Positions 52,806-59,749 of a DNA stretch of 64,000 nucleotides are shown in pieces. Origin of the DNA: JAYPWI01 sp964629575 (GTDB taxonomy: Bacteria; Actinomycetota; Acidimicrobiia; Acidimicrobiales; Poriferisodalaceae). Under the pieces are notes generated by a model. The model was given only the letters and a program-made list of their open reading frames with translations. It was not told the DNA's origin and searched no databases. The position numbers and the translations under genes are program-made. The stretch is from positions 6,391 through 70,390 of the forward strand of contig CAZVUM010000019.1 in assembly GCA_964629575.1 (NCBI GenBank). The letters are read 5' to 3'. Positions within the stretch are counted from its first letter, which is position 1. Each line of letters starts with the position of its first letter.

Positions 52806-53662
52806 GTGGATATCGANNNNNNNNNNNNNNNNNNNNNNNNNNNNNNNNNNNNNNNNNNNNNNNNNNNNNNNNNNNNNNNNNNNNNNNNNNNNNNNNNNNN
52901 NNNNNNNNNNNNNNNNCCGAGGCTGAGGCCCGAGATGCGGGGAGCGGCCTGCAGCTGGTACCGCTGCACGCCCGCATGTTGGGCGTCCTCGCCGAAAAGG
53001 CGCTGGCCACGCCGCAGAACTATCCGCTGAGCATCAACGCGTTGGCGACGGCGTGCAATCAGAGCACCAATCGTGACCCCATCACCCACTACTCCGAGGC
53101 CGAGATCGCCGATGAGCTCGCGGGGCTGAAGGAGCGTCGGCTTCTTCGTTTCGTCCATCCCACCTCGGGGCGTGGTGTCACCAAGTACCGCCATGTGCTC
53201 GACGAGCACCTGGGGGTCGGCGCGCCCGAGATCGCTCTGTTGTCCGTTCTGCTGGTTCGGGGACCCCAGACCCTGGCCGAGCTACGCGCCAGAACCGAGA
53301 GGCTTCACACCTTCGCCGACACAGCCGAGGTGGAGGAGACCCTCCGTACGATGCGTGGCGAACTCGACCAGCCGCTCGCCCAGCGACTCGAACGTGAGCC
53401 GGGAGCGCGTGAGCCACGCTGGGTCCAGCTGCTGTGCCCACAGCAGGGACTCGAGCGCGCGGCGATGCCTGTGTCAGCCAACCCAGTGCCAGCCAACCCA
53501 GTGCCAGCCAACCCTGTTCCTGCCAACCCAGTGCCCGCCGCGCCGCCACCCACAGCCGTGGCGCCGCAGACCCCGGGTCTCGAACGTGACCTCGCCGATC
53601 TCCGCCGCGAGCTGGAGCGCCTCCGTCAAGAGTTCGACGCGTTCAGGGCCGAGTTCGGCTAG
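52806..53662 (+). CDS. YceH/DUF480 family protein, interrupted by an assembly gap
   Basis: The right part (from 52919) encodes EAEARDAG...LVPLHARMLGVLAEKALATPQNYPLSINAL, the start of the DUF480 double winged-helix domain, then YSEAEIADELAGLKERRLLRF and LLVRGPQTLAELRARTERLHTF. The remaining 80 residues form a Pro/Ala/Asn-rich linker with pentapeptide repeats and a coiled-coil end (LADLRRELERLRQEFDAF). A GTG at 52806 (GTGGATATCGA) just before the N run is a plausible start, but its frame across the gap is unknown. Function unknown. Confidence 0.7.
52817..52916. other. Assembly gap of 100 N
   Basis: Exactly 100 undetermined bases, the usual placeholder length for a scaffold join. The true length is not known. 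It falls inside the N-terminal part of the YceH-like gene. Confidence 0.99.
53471..53539 (+). repeat. Four copies of a 15-bp in-frame repeat (VPANP)
   Basis: Units begin at 53471, 53486, 53501 and 53516 (for example GTGCCAGCCAACCCA), followed by a partial unit to 53539. They encode Val-Pro-Ala-Asn-Pro (first copy Val-Ser-Ala-Asn-Pro) between the winged-helix domain and the coiled coil of the YceH-like protein. Confidence 0.9.
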
Positions 53663-53673
53663 AGAGGGACACC

Positions 53674-54729
53674 ATGAAAGTCGCGATCCAATACGGCGGT
53701 GCAGCGTCGGGCAAGAAGCGGGACTGGGAGAGCCAGGTCGAGTTCCTCCGCGAGGCAGAGCAGATGGGCGTCGATATCATCTGGTCTGCCGAGGCGTGGG
53801 GAATGGACGGGGTGTCCACCCTCGGGTACCTGGCCGCGGTCACCGAGAAGGTGCAGCTCGGCACCGGCATCTTGCAGATCTCGGCACGCGCTCCGGTGAT
53901 GACGGCGATGACCTCGCTATCGATGGCAGCGATCACCGGCGACCGCTTCATCCTCGGGCTCGGCGTCAGCGGCCCACAGGTCGTCGAGGGCCTCCACGGC
54001 ACGCCCTTCGCGAAGCCGCTCGGCCGCCTCCGTGAGACCGTCGACATCGTGCGCCAGGCCTTCGCCGGCGAGAAGATCTCCTACGACGGCGAGCACCATC
54101 AGCTTCCCCTCGCCGGTGGCCAGGGCAAGTCGCTCCGGCTGTCGCAGCCGCCCAACGACCAGATTCCCATCTGGCTGGCCACGCTCGGTCCGCGATCGCT
54201 CCACTACACCGGTGAGGCCGCAGACGGGTGGGTCGGCACCTCGTTCGTTCCGAGCGGGGCCGAGGCCACCCTCGGTCACGTCGTCGAAGGTGCTCGCGCT
54301 GCTGGGCGCGACCCCAAAGCGATCGATTACCAGGCCGGCGGAGCGGTGCAGTTCGGCGACGACCTCGACGCCCTCCTCGAGCCGCGGCGGCCCGGGGTGG
54401 CGTTCACCCTCGGGGCGATGGGATCCCCCACCGCCAACTTCTACAACGACGCCTACCGGCGGGCGGGATTCGAGGACGAGGCCCGCCACGTCCAGCAGCT
54501 CTGGATCGACGGCAAGCGCGACGAGGCAACGGCTGCCGTTCCCGATGAGCTCGTGCTGCAGACCAACTTCCTCGGCTCCCCCGCCCAGGTCGCCGAACGG
54601 GTCGCGGCCTACCGCGACGCAGGGGTCACCGTGCTGAGGGTGCAGCCCGAGGGAGAGAATCGCCAGGAGCGCCTCGACGCGTTGGGCCAGATCGTCGACA
54701 TCGTGCGCGAGGTGAGCGCCGCCCGGTGA
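53674..54729 (+). CDS. LLM-class flavin-dependent oxidoreductase (F420-type)
   Basis: 351 residues. MKVAIQYGG, EQMGVDIIWSAEAWGMDGVSTLGYLAAVT, QLGTGILQISARAPVMTAMT and RFILGLGVSGPQVVEGLHG fit the F420-dependent LLM group (glucose-6-phosphate dehydrogenase / coenzyme F420 reductase-like). IPIWLATLGPRSLHYTGE is the late barrel strand. Substrate unknown. It ends in the 4-base overlap ATGA-type (GTGA) with the HAD hydrolase, suggesting co-translation. Confidence 0.9.
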   Translation: MKVAIQYGGAASGKKRDWESQVEFLREAEQMGVDIIWSAEAWGMDGVSTLGYLAAVTEKVQLGTGILQISARAPVMTAMTSLSMAAITGDRFILGLGVSGPQVVEGLHGTPFAKPLGRLRETVDIVRQAFAGEKISYDGEHHQLPLAGGQGKSLRLSQPPNDQIPIWLATLGPRSLHYTGEAADGWVGTSFVPSGAEATLGHVVEGARAAGRDPKAIDYQAGGAVQFGDDLDALLEPRRPGVAFTLGAMGSPTANFYNDAYRRAGFEDEARHVQQLWIDGKRDEATAAVPDELVLQTNFLGSPAQVAERVAAYRDAGVTVLRVQPEGENRQERLDALGQIVDIVREVSAAR

Positions 54730-55376
54730 CCGCGATCGCTCACCGCCCCCTGGTCCTGCTGGACCTCGACGGCACCATCAGCGAGCCACGAGTGGGCATC
54801 CGCAACGGCTATCGAGCCGCGTTCGCAGCGGTCGACAGACCGATTCCCACCGATGCCGAGGTCGACGGGTGGATCGGCCCGCCGCTACGAGAGGCCTTCC
54901 CCCTGATGGGGATCCCCGTCGACCGCGTCGAGGAGGCGGTCGACGCCTACCGCAGCGTCTACAACGAGACCGGGTGGCTCGAGAACGAGCTCTACCCGTA
55001 CATGGCCGACGTCGTCGCGACCCTCGCGAGCGATGGCCCCATCGCCCTCGCGACCGCCAAGCCGACCGGCTTGGCGACTCGGATCCTCGAGCACTTCGAG
55101 CTGCTCGACTACTTTTCGTTCGTCGGCGGAGCCAGCCTCGACACCTCGCGCGACACCAAGGGCGCGGTGATCGCGCACGTGCTCGACGAGCTGGACACGG
55201 GCGCCGATCAGGCGGTGATGGTCGGTGATCGGGACGCGGACGTCACCGGCGCGTCAGAACACGACATCCCGACGATCGGCGTGCTGTGGGGCCACGGGAG
55301 CGAACCCGAGCTACGCGATGCGGGCGCCGTTGCGGTGGTCCACGATCCACGCGACCTGATCGCCCTCGTCCGCTGA
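54726..55376 (+). CDS. HAD-family hydrolase, phosphoglycolate phosphatase-like
   Basis: 216 residues, GTG start overlapping the LLM gene by 4 bases. LLDLDGTIS is motif I, GPIALATAKPTGLATRIL motif II, KGAVIAHVLDELDTGADQAVMVGDRDADVTGA motifs III and IV. The cap insert (VDGWIGPPLREAFPLMG) places it near Gph/5'-nucleotidase-type enzymes. Substrate not determined. Its last 66 bases overlap an antisense hypothetical gene. Confidence 0.9.
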   Translation: MTAIAHRPLVLLDLDGTISEPRVGIRNGYRAAFAAVDRPIPTDAEVDGWIGPPLREAFPLMGIPVDRVEEAVDAYRSVYNETGWLENELYPYMADVVATLASDGPIALATAKPTGLATRILEHFELLDYFSFVGGASLDTSRDTKGAVIAHVLDELDTGADQAVMVGDRDADVTGASEHDIPTIGVLWGHGSEPELRDAGAVAVVHDPRDLIALVR

Positions 55377-55601
55377 GGTCGGCTCTTCGAGGCGCCGAAT
55401 CGACGCGATGTCCGAGGTTCGAAAGCTGGCGAGCCTCACCGACCACGAGTCGACGAACTCGCGGCCGTGGGTGGAGAAGAACGTGGTGAGCGGACCTTCC
55501 TGCTCATAGGTGTCTGCACCCCGGATCGCCTCGGCCTGCCCATCGACACGGGTGAGTTCGAAGTTCATGAGTTCGAAGGTACGGAGAATGCCTGTGGGCA
55601 T
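55311..55601 (-). CDS. Hypothetical protein
   Basis: 96 residues from ATG 55601 (MPTGILRTFEL); a GTG at 55634 would add 11 residues. It contains FELTRVDGQAEAIRG and TFFSTHGREFVDSWSVRLASF. No family was recognised. It overlaps the 3' end of the HAD gene by 66 bases, so coding status is moderate. It diverges from msrB across a region rich in repeats. Confidence 0.4.
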   Translation of the reverse strand: MPTGILRTFELMNFELTRVDGQAEAIRGADTYEQEGPLTTFFSTHGREFVDSWSVRLASFRTSDIASIRRLEEPTSADEGDQVAWIVDHRNGARIA

Positions 55602-55616
55602 CCAGACCCGCAACGT

Positions 55617-55678
55617 TGTGTCTTTCGCGGACACACCTGTGTCTTTCGCGCGTCGCGCTGTGATTTTCCGGTGGAAAA
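55617..55678. promoter_or_regulatory. Tandem direct repeats and palindrome upstream of msrB
   Basis: TGTGTCTTTCGCG occurs at 55617-55629 and again at 55638-55650, start to start 21 bases (two helical turns). Between them lies GACACACC, so GTGTC can pair with GACAC. At 55664-55678, TTTTCC GGT GGAAAA is an additional short palindrome. They lie about 90-150 bases before the msrB start, in the divergent region with the hypothetical gene. Confidence 0.45.
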
Positions 55679-55768
55679 CCTGTGGATGTGGAACACGACG
55701 TCCGCAGGGAACGTTCTTGACCCGGCGGTGTTCTTCTACGCTTGGGCACGCGCAACGGAGGTCGAGAC

Positions 55769-56197
55769 ATGGCGAAGAACAAGACCGGCTACAGCGACGA
55801 GGAGCTGCGCGAGCGCCTCACGCCGCTTCAGTACCACGTGACCCAAGAAGCCGGAACCGAGCGGGCCTTCACCGGCGACACCTGGGACAACAAGTCCGAA
55901 GGCGTGTACCGCTGCGTCGTCTGTGACGCGGAGCTCTTCAGCTCGGACTCCAAGTACGAGAGCGGCACCGGGTGGCCGAGCTTCTGGCAGCCCGTGGAGG
56001 GGGACACGGTCGAGACCGAGGTCGACCGCTCGCACGGCATGATCCGCACCGAGGCCATGTGCTCCAACTGCGGCGCCCATCTCGGCCACGTGTTTCCCGA
56101 CGGACCCAATCCCACCGGTGATCGCTTCTGCATGAACTCGGCCTCGCTCCGCTTCGAGGATGCCCAGCCCGAAACCGGGGCCGACTCAGCAAGCTGA
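55769..56197 (+). CDS. msrB: Peptide methionine-(R)-sulfoxide reductase
   Basis: 142 residues from an ATG at 55769 with GGAGG just upstream. The zinc-binding cysteines are in YRCVVCDAEL and AMCSNCGAHLGHVF, and the catalytic Cys in GDRFCMNSASLRF. In vertebrate MsrB1 this position is Sec; here it is TGC Cys. It reduces methionine-R-sulfoxide in proteins, using thioredoxin or a mycoredoxin. It ends 4 bases before the convergent YdcF-like gene. Confidence 0.94.
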   Translation: MAKNKTGYSDEELRERLTPLQYHVTQEAGTERAFTGDTWDNKSEGVYRCVVCDAELFSSDSKYESGTGWPSFWQPVEGDTVETEVDRSHGMIRTEAMCSNCGAHLGHVFPDGPNPTGDRFCMNSASLRFEDAQPETGADSAS

Positions 56198-56201
56198 CGG
56201 C

Positions 56202-56795
56202 TCAGCCGAGCCCCGCCGGGGTCCCGTCCTCGTACCACCCCGGCGACACGCACGTGGCCCGGAGAAACGACTGGAACAAGCCCAGCGCCTCGTGGGCGAC
56301 GCGGGCCGCATGCACGTGCAGCGACAGGTCGGGCTCGGCGGGCGCCTGAACCACGTCGCCGTCGAAGCAGCGGCTCAGCTCCTCGCCGGCGCGGGTGACG
56401 TGATAGTCCGACGTCACGATCCCCAGCCGGTCGAAGCCGCGATCGCGCGCGACGGCGGCGAAGAACGCGGCTTCGCCGGCGGTGTTGGCAACGGCTGGCG
56501 AGCCGCAGATCACCTCGTGCGTCGGGTGTTGGCCGCACAGGTGAGGCAGACCCATGAAGTGGCCCTCGGGGATGATGGCGATCTCGGCCACGCCGTCGTC
56601 GAGAAGCTCTTCGACCTGAGCAAGCCGCTCCCCTTCACCGCCCTGGAACATGACGATCGCATCCACGGGACGATCGAGATCTCTGGGAGGCCAGACGAAT
56701 AGCCGGCCGACCAGCAGCACCGCAGCGGCGCACACGGCCGCGATCAGAAGTATTCGCCTGGCCCACCGTGGCAGGAAGAGTCCGAACAGCCCCAC
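56202..56795 (-). CDS. YdcF/DUF218 family membrane protein
   Basis: 197 residues, GTG start. A single N-terminal transmembrane helix (ILLIAAVCAAAVLLVGRLF) is followed by the DUF218 domain: RPVDAIVMFQGGEGERLAQVEELLDDG and VAEIAIIPEGHF, then GIVTSDYHVTRAGEEL. The family is implicated in envelope or vancomycin-resistance contexts (SanA). The outward or cytoplasmic orientation is not settled. It is the last gene of the minus-strand series with two MerR genes. Confidence 0.82.
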   Translation of the reverse strand: MGLFGLFLPRWARRILLIAAVCAAAVLLVGRLFVWPPRDLDRPVDAIVMFQGGEGERLAQVEELLDDGVAEIAIIPEGHFMGLPHLCGQHPTHEVICGSPAVANTAGEAAFFAAVARDRGFDRLGIVTSDYHVTRAGEELSRCFDGDVVQAPAEPDLSLHVHAARVAHEALGLFQSFLRATCVSPGWYEDGTPAGLG

Positions 56796-56820
56796 CGGAG
56801 GTCAGGCCACGACCGCGAGG

Positions 56821-57285
<465 letters not shown>

Positions 57286-57393
57286 CGTTTACTCCTCATC
57301 TCTGCCCAGCCGCCGCTCGACAGTCACATCGGTGGAACTACGTCGGTGTGACGAAACCTTACGTTCGACCGGCGGGCGGAGCAACCACCATCA

Positions 57394-57498
57394 GCGCGAA
57401 AATTCGCGCGGTTGGCGCGAACTTCTCGCGCGGATCGCGCGAACACCCTGGTCAGCAGTGAGTTCCTGCCCCTCACCGGAATCGCGCGGTCCGCGCGA
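57394..57498. promoter_or_regulatory. Cluster of GCGCGAA palindromes between merR and the DUF151 gene
   Basis: GCGCGAA-AA-TTCGCGC at 57394-57409 is a perfect inverted repeat. A second near-palindrome uses GCGCGAA (57415-57421) with TCGCGCG (57426-57432), and a further GCGCGAAC half lies at 57437-57444. TCGCGCGG-T-CCGCGCGA at 57482-57498 is perfect. The whole intergenic stretch of 223 bases (57286-57508) is filled with this motif, upstream of the minus-strand merR and just after the DUF151 stop. Probable operator array or set of hairpins. Confidence 0.5.
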
Positions 57499-57508
57499 GA
57501 CCGGGCTG

Positions 57509-58024
57509 TCAGGAGCCGAAGTCGTCGGGGCTCACACCATCGAGGAACTGCTTGAACTCATCGAGCAGCTCGGCGGGGTCAGCATCGGGCTCATCGTCGG
57601 TCGACTCCACCTCGTCGTCCCCTTCGATGAACTGACCGGCCTCCGCGAGCACCTCTTCGGTCGCGAAGATCGGGGTGTCGGTGCGTACGGCGAGGGCCAC
57701 CGCGTCGCTGGGACGGGCGGACACGACGTGGGTCGCCCCGCCGACGTCAATCTCGATCTCGGCGAAGAAGGTCCGTTCCCGCAGCTCGGTGACGGTCACC
57801 CGGGTCACTGTGGCGCCCACCTCGTCGAGGAGAATCTTCATGAGGTCGTGGGTGAGTGGCCGGGCCATCCGGATCCGCTCGATGCCGCGGTAGATCGCTT
57901 GAGCCTCCGGCGTGTCGATCACGACCGGGAGGACGCGCCCAGGGGCGGCGGTCTCCTTCAGCAGCATGAGCGGGCTGTTCGATGGCATCTCCACCTGGAC
58001 CCCGAGCAGCTCCATTTCGACCAT
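57509..58024 (-). CDS. Bifunctional nuclease (DUF151) family protein
   Basis: 171 residues, ATG start. MVEMELLGVQVEMPSNSPLMLLKE, RVLPVVIDTPEAQAIYRGIE, RPLTHDLMKILLDEVGA and ARPSDAVALAVRTDTPIFATEEVL define the DUF151/BFN family, related to plant bifunctional nucleases. An acidic tail follows. In mycobacteria this gene is Rv1829, in the same order between two MerR genes. The exact role is unknown. Confidence 0.92.
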   Translation of the reverse strand: MVEMELLGVQVEMPSNSPLMLLKETAAPGRVLPVVIDTPEAQAIYRGIERIRMARPLTHDLMKILLDEVGATVTRVTVTELRERTFFAEIEIDVGGATHVVSARPSDAVALAVRTDTPIFATEEVLAEAGQFIEGDDEVESTDDEPDADPAELLDEFKQFLDGVSPDDFGS

Positions 58025-58095
58025 GGGCGAACACTAGCCCGGCCGCGCGTGTTGAGAGGTAGCCCGACGCAGGACCCTCCGCCTCGACCCTGCCT

Positions 58096-58878
58096 CTACT
58101 CGAGGTGTTCGTCGAGCGCAGCGCGCATCATCGCGCCGCGGAGCCTCTCGCCCAACACGGCCAGGCGCTCCAGAGCCTCACGAGCATCGGACCGCGATGT
58201 GGGGCGACGCTGCTGTAGGAGCGGCATGATCGCCTGCTCGAAGACGGACGCCTCGCGCTCCGCTGCCGTGCGGAACATGCGGAGGTGCCGGGGCTCGACG
58301 CCGTGTTCGCCGAACTCGCGGGCCGCGCGGGCCACGAGGAGGGCCTCGCCGTCGTAGAAGGTGGTGGGCCCGAGCGAGCGCGCCGTCAACAAGCCGTAGG
58401 TCTCGAGCTCGGCCAGTTCCATGGGCGACAGTCCGCTCGCCGCAGCGAGCTCGTCCGCCGTCATCGAGACGTCGGCCACCCCCGCGGCGAGCGGTCCTGT
58501 TCCCGACACGGCGAGGGGCTCCGCAGGCGTGACGGTCACGGTCTGAGCGGGCAGGGTCTGAGCGGGCAGGGTCTGAGTGGGCAGGGTCTCAGCGGGTAGG
58601 GCCTCGTGGGCGCGTGCGGCCTCGATCTCGGCAAGGTGATCCCCGCGGTCGATTCGTTCGCGGATCACCCGCAGCGGCAGGAAATGGTCGCGCTGCTGCA
58701 CGAGGATCCACTCGAGCACATCGATGTCCCGCTGGAAGAACTTGCGGTAGCCCGACGGGGTTCGCTCGGGGTCGATGAGGCCCTGCGATTCGAGGAAACG
58801 GATCTTGGAGATCGTCACCTCGGGAAAGTCGCGCTGGAGGAGCGCCAGCACCTCTCCGATGGACATGTGGTCGGCCAC
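58096..58878 (-). CDS. MerR-family regulator (FtsR/Rv1828-like)
   Basis: 260 residues, GTG at 58878. SIGEVLALLQRDFPEVTISKIRFLESQGLIDPERTPSGYRKF is the MerR HTH, then LEWILVQQRDHFLPLRVIRERI, as in Rv1828/Cg1631 (FtsR), a regulator tied to cell division genes in corynebacteria. An Ala/Pro/Thr-rich insert (residues about 92-115) contains four tandem LPAQT-like pentapeptides. The C-terminal half has a second HTH-like sequence (LSPMELAELETYGLLTAR). It lies downstream of the FHA gene on the same strand with a 1-base gap. Confidence 0.9.
   Translation of the reverse strand: MADHMSIGEVLALLQRDFPEVTISKIRFLESQGLIDPERTPSGYRKFFQRDIDVLEWILVQQRDHFLPLRVIRERIDRGDHLAEIEAARAHEALPAETLPTQTLPAQTLPAQTVTVTPAEPLAVSGTGPLAAGVADVSMTADELAAASGLSPMELAELETYGLLTARSLGPTTFYDGEALLVARAAREFGEHGVEPRHLRMFRTAAEREASVFEQAIMPLLQQRRPTSRSDAREALERLAVLGERLRGAMMRAALDEHLE
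58541..58600 (-). repeat. Four copies of a 15-bp in-frame repeat (LPAQT)
   Basis: Units begin at 58541, 58556, 58571 and 58586 on the plus strand, like GTCTGAGCGGGCAGG. On the minus strand they encode Leu-Pro-Ala-Gln-Thr repeats in the linker of the MerR protein. This region is absent from the mycobacterial homologue as far as I recall. Confidence 0.88.
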
Positions 58879-58879
58879 G

Positions 58880-59332
58880 TCAGGTCCCGACGGACGACAC
58901 CAGGTAGAGCAGCTTGAACTTTCCGACTTGGAGCTCGTCCCCGTTGGTGAGGGCGACCTCCGAATCGATCCGCTGCCCGTTCACGTAGGTGCCGTTGAGC
59001 GACCCGACATCGCGGAGGGCGTATCCAGTGGGCCCTTCGACGAGCTCGACGTGGCGTCTCGACACGGTGATGTCATCGAGGAACACATCGCTGTCGGGGT
59101 GGCGGCCGACTTGAGCGGTGGCACCCGCGACGTCGAAGCGCGTTCCCGCCCGGTGGCCCGATGTGACGACGAGGGCAGCGGCCGCAGCCTCAGCGCCGTC
59201 GCCATCGGCGAGAGGTTCGAGGCCCTCGGTCTGATGGTCGTGATGAGCCTGAAGCTGGGATCCGCAGCTCGAGCAGAATCGCGAGCCCGTCGGGTTCTCG
59301 TGCCCGCACTGGTTGCAGAAGATCGAGCCCAC
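58880..59332 (-). CDS. FHA-domain protein in the GarA/OdhI position, with zinc ribbon
   Basis: 150 residues, GTG start. Residues 5-27 form a zinc ribbon with two CxxC pairs (FCNQCG and FCSSCG). An acidic/Ala-rich linker follows, then the FHA domain (residues 60-145) with VGRHPDSDVFLDDITVSRRHVELV and SLNGTYVNGQRI, which bind phosphothreonine. GarA and OdhI have an N-terminal ETTS/ETTT phosphorylation motif that controls 2-oxoglutarate dehydrogenase; none is seen here. The gene order with gcvH and merR is the same as in mycobacteria. Confidence 0.87.
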   Translation of the reverse strand: MGSIFCNQCGHENPTGSRFCSSCGSQLQAHHDHQTEGLEPLADGDGAEAAAAALVVTSGHRAGTRFDVAGATAQVGRHPDSDVFLDDITVSRRHVELVEGPTGYALRDVGSLNGTYVNGQRIDSEVALTNGDELQVGKFKLLYLVSSVGT

Positions 59333-59335
59333 GTG

Positions 59336-59719
59336 TCACTCCTCTGCCGTGAAGGCCTCGTATCCGGCTGCGTCCATGAGACCGTCGATCTCGGAGGGGT
59401 CGCTGGGACGGATCGCGCAGATCCATCCCTCACCGTATGGGTCTTCGTTGACGAGTTCGGGCGTGTCGTCGAGCGCGGAGTTCACCTCGACGATCTCCCC
59501 GGAAACCGGAGCGAAAATGTCCGACACGGACTTCGTCGACTCGATCTCGGAGAACGATGCGTTCGCGGCGACCTGGGTGCCCACCTCGGGAAGCTCGACG
59601 AAGACGACATCACCGAGCGCGTCCTGGGCGTAGTCGGTGATGCCGATGCGCACGAGCTCGCCGTCGGTCCGCACCCACTCGTGGTCGGTCGAGTAGCGAA
59701 GGTCGCCGGGGACATTCAT
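59336..59719 (-). CDS. gcvH: Glycine cleavage system H protein
   Basis: 127 residues, ATG at 59719. NVPGDLRYSTDHEWVR is the family start, ITDYAQDALGDVVFVELPEVG the core, and the lipoyl Lys lies in EIESTKSVSDIFAPVSGEIVE. The C-terminal LVNEDPYGEGWICAIRP is present. It carries the aminomethyl group between GcvP and GcvT, which lie together at 16-20 kb. Its stop is 3 bases before the FHA gene. In M. tuberculosis gcvH (Rv1826) likewise precedes garA. Confidence 0.96.
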   Translation of the reverse strand: MNVPGDLRYSTDHEWVRTDGELVRIGITDYAQDALGDVVFVELPEVGTQVAANASFSEIESTKSVSDIFAPVSGEIVEVNSALDDTPELVNEDPYGEGWICAIRPSDPSEIDGLMDAAGYEAFTAEE

Positions 59720-59749
59720 GGCAGAGACGGTACCGGATGCCCGATGAGG

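Noticed and set aside
52817..52916. Low-complexity or repeat region
   Set aside because: It is a run of undetermined bases, a scaffold gap, not sequence.
55700..56197. msrB as a third selenoprotein
   Set aside because: The catalytic position is a TGC codon (RFCMNS), and no in-frame TGA is present before the stop.
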